Shown in pieces: positions 5,773-7,140 of a DNA stretch of 7,140 nt (position 1 is its first letter; the number at the start of each line of letters is the position of its first letter). The DNA lies in NCBI GenBank assembly GCA_037969115.1, contig JBBKWQ010000143.1:1-7140 (forward strand), written 5' to 3'. Position numbers and translations under genes: made by a program. The notes beneath the pieces were generated by a model, which had not been told where the DNA came from, searched no databases, and saw nothing but the letters and a program-made list of their open reading frames with translations. This stretch comes from JBBKWQ01 sp037969115. GTDB lineage: Bacteria > Actinomycetota > Acidimicrobiia > Acidimicrobiales > Ilumatobacteraceae.

Positions 5773-6638
5773 TGCGGCGCCTCCGCTCCTTCGCCGAGCG
5801 ATCCGTCGTGATCACCGGCGGTGCTTCCGGGATCGGCCTCGCGCTCGCGGGCCAACTCGTCGGCCTCGGGGCCACCGTGACGCTGGGCGACATCGACGCA
5901 GAGGGCGTACGGCAGCAAGCGGAACGGCTGAACCGCGAATGCCGCAGGGAGTCGGTTTTCGGCCGCTCCCTCGATGTGCGCGATCTTGCTGCGTTCCGAG
6001 CGCTCGTCGGCGAAGTGGTGGATCGTGACGGTTCAGTCGACTACTTGTTCAACAACGCCGGTATCTCCATGGGCGGCCCGACCGAGGAGTTCACCGCCGC
6101 CCATTGGGATCGAATCATCGACGTGAACGTGCGGGGCGTGGTGAACGGCGTGTTGGCCGCCTACCCGGGAATGGTCGCGCGGGGCCGTGGGCACATCGTG
6201 AACACGGCCAGCGGTCTCGGTCTCGTGGGTGCTCCGTTCGTCACGGCGTACTCGGCAACGAAACACGCCGTCGTCGGGCTCTCGACAGCACTTCGTGCGG
6301 AGGCGTCGTTGCACGGCGTCGATGTCAGCGTCGTCTGTCCGGGGTCGGTCGACACGCCTATTCTCGACCGGCCGCCGGCCGGCGACCTCCCTGCGATGCC
6401 CACTGCTTCAGCGACAGCCCGTGAATACGGCGCAGTGCTGGGCTTTGACCCCTGCGACGCCGATCACTTCGCCCGACGAGTTCTGAGGGGCGTCGGCCGC
6501 AACCGCGGCATTATCGTCGAGCCGATGAACGTGCGTGCGTTCTGGTACCTCAGCAGGGTGTCGCCGCGCCTCGTCGACGCGATGAACCGATCCATCGCTC
6601 GCAAGGTCGACCGCGAACTCGTTCAGGCGCGCCGGTGA
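5772..6638 (+). CDS. Classical short-chain dehydrogenase/reductase (SDR)
   Basis: A 288-residue NAD(P)-dependent oxidoreductase with a Rossmann fold. The cofactor loop is TGGASGIG (15-22). An acidic residue at the end of the second strand (GDID, D40) favours NAD over NADP. LDV (67-69), NNAG (94-97) and N119 are in place, and the catalytic Ser-Tyr-Lys set is S147, Y160 (YSATK) and K164. VVCPGSVDTP (188-197) is the usual segment after the active site. The length and the Arg-rich C-terminal tail suit an alcohol/ketone-type SDR; the substrate is unknown. The ATG at 5772 is the sensible start because the glycine-rich loop should lie close to the N-terminus, and the open frame further upstream has no SDR-like sequence. 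It is divergent from the PQ-loop gene. It could oxidise an alcohol such as one released by the sulfatase, but nothing in the sequence links them beyond proximity. Confidence 0.93.
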   Translation: MRRLRSFAERSVVITGGASGIGLALAGQLVGLGATVTLGDIDAEGVRQQAERLNRECRRESVFGRSLDVRDLAAFRALVGEVVDRDGSVDYLFNNAGISMGGPTEEFTAAHWDRIIDVNVRGVVNGVLAAYPGMVARGRGHIVNTASGLGLVGAPFVTAYSATKHAVVGLSTALRAEASLHGVDVSVVCPGSVDTPILDRPPAGDLPAMPTASATAREYGAVLGFDPCDADHFARRVLRGVGRNRGIIVEPMNVRAFWYLSRVSPRLVDAMNRSIARKVDRELVQARR

Positions 6639-6877
6639 CGATCTCGTGCTGCGGGCAAAATTCGGCGTGTCCTGAACCGGCACTTTGAGGGCACCACCTT
6701 CGTTGGGGTAGGGGCTCGCGTCGGCGGACCGAACCGGGCGATCCCGGACCGGCCACTGGCGGCTCACCGACGAAGACCGTCTTCTAAGCGGCTCGGTCAT
6801 CCCCGCATCACGTAGCGGGATGACCAGACGGCTGCCAAGGCGCTCGGCCAGGCATCACCGCACGCGATGCTTGAGCC
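6639..6877. other. Noncoding stretch downstream of the SDR gene
   Basis: I find no credible gene in these 239 nt. Short frames on the minus strand are Arg/Pro/Ser-rich and lack domains. The stretch contains a small stem, CCGGG-CGAT-CCCGG (6734-6747), a stronger hairpin at 6795-6825 and a short 5-bp stem GCATC/GATGC at 6852-6870. No insertion-sequence ends, direct repeats or tRNA-like fold could be recognised by eye. Confidence 0.5.
6795..6825. terminator. Hairpin, possible terminator without a U-tract
   Basis: GGTCATCCC (6795-6803) pairs perfectly with GGGATGACC (6817-6825). After a bulged C, two more G-C pairs can form around the loop ATCACGTA. No run of T follows on either strand, so it is not a canonical intrinsic terminator. 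It lies 156 nt after the SDR stop and 52 nt before the next gene, so it may act as a weak terminator or RNA-stabilising stem, or be a dispersed repeat unit. Confidence 0.4.
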
Positions 6878-7140
6878 GTGCGCAATCCCGATCCCTACGA
6901 CTACCCATCCGATCAGAGAACGGTCTCCTGGTTCCTCTTCGCGAATGCGACGACTGCGGATGATCGACGAAAGCTGATGGACCCGCTTTATGACGGTGCC
7001 CGGTGGTATCCGTCATCCTGGCTACACAGTGACCTTGAGTCGCTCGCTGATGATGGAGATGACGTGGAGGTCGAATGGGACGACGAGGGAGCCGGGCTAA
7101 GGACTCGCGCGGATAGGTGGCGAATGGTGACCATCCACCG
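6878..7140 (+). CDS. Hypothetical acidic protein, N-terminal part (3' end outside window)
   Basis: From GTG 6878 the frame stays open for 87 codons to the window edge, with an in-frame TGA at 6872-6874 just upstream. The product begins VRNPDPYDYPSDQRTVSWFL and contains a run of Trp/Tyr-rich sequence (ARWYPSSWLHSDL) and an acidic segment (DDGDDVEVEWDDEG, about residues 59-72). It shows no signal peptide, membrane helix or domain that I recognise. By hand count about two thirds of codons end in G/C, against over 80 percent in a sampled part of the sulfatase, and codons such as AGA, CTA and AGT appear. This may mean recent acquisition or low expression. No Shine-Dalgarno is visible; GATGCT sits six bases before the GTG, a poor -10 at leaderless spacing. 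ATG at 6977 is an alternative start. Confidence 0.55.
   Translation, partial: MRNPDPYDYPSDQRTVSWFLFANATTADDRRKLMDPLYDGARWYPSSWLHSDLESLADDGDDVEVEWDDEGAGLRTRADRWRMVTIH

Noticed and set aside
6734..6747. CCGGG-CGAT-CCCGG stem as the SDR terminator
   Set aside because: It has only five base pairs and no T-tract, and such stems are expected by chance in DNA this GC-rich.
6408..6800. Minus-strand frames across the SDR end and downstream region as a gene or transposase remnant
   Set aside because: The products are Arg/Pro/Ser-rich with no transposase motif. No terminal inverted repeats or target duplications were found by eye.

Overview
This 7.1 kb window is high-GC DNA with strong third-position G/C preference, tightly packed genes with start/stop overlaps, and apparently leaderless starts. 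This points to an actinobacterium. An Acidimicrobiia or Ilumatobacter-like source is a guess from overall character, not something the sequence proves. There are no rRNA or tRNA genes, CRISPR arrays or recognisable insertion sequences.

Left part, minus strand (1-1822): a four-histidine carotenoid oxygenase of the RPE65/lignostilbene dioxygenase family (1822 to 401) is followed, after a 99-nt gap, by the 5' end of a predicted secreted lipoprotein gene that runs off the left edge (301 to 1).

Control point (about 1823-1888): a perfect 13-bp inverted repeat with a 3-bp spacer lies between the oxygenase and a divergent TetR-family regulator. Each 13-bp arm is itself a palindrome, so it reads as two adjacent operators. 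The repeat ends on the base before the TetR ATG and contains a -10 hexamer at the spacing expected for a leaderless transcript.

Centre, plus strand (1886-4898): the TetR gene, a DUF1697 protein (4-nt overlap) and an alkyl sulfatase of the SdsA1 type (2-nt gap) form a compact operon. The simplest reading is that one TetR repressor controls both its own operon, ending in the sulfatase, and the divergent oxygenase. This suggests an inducible response to a hydrophobic or sulfated compound. The substrate cannot be read from the sequence.

Right part (4811-6638): a two-repeat PQ-loop (SWEET-like) membrane protein on the minus strand converges on the sulfatase and overlaps its last 88 bp. It is divergent from a classical short-chain dehydrogenase/reductase (5772-6638). 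The 277-bp gap between them holds a candidate 47-codon ORF whose stop overlaps the PQ-loop start.

Right edge (6639-7140): a 239-nt noncoding stretch with a clear hairpin, then the 5' part of an unrecognised acidic, Trp-rich protein (from 6878, open at the window end). Its codon use is clearly less G/C-ending than its neighbours'.
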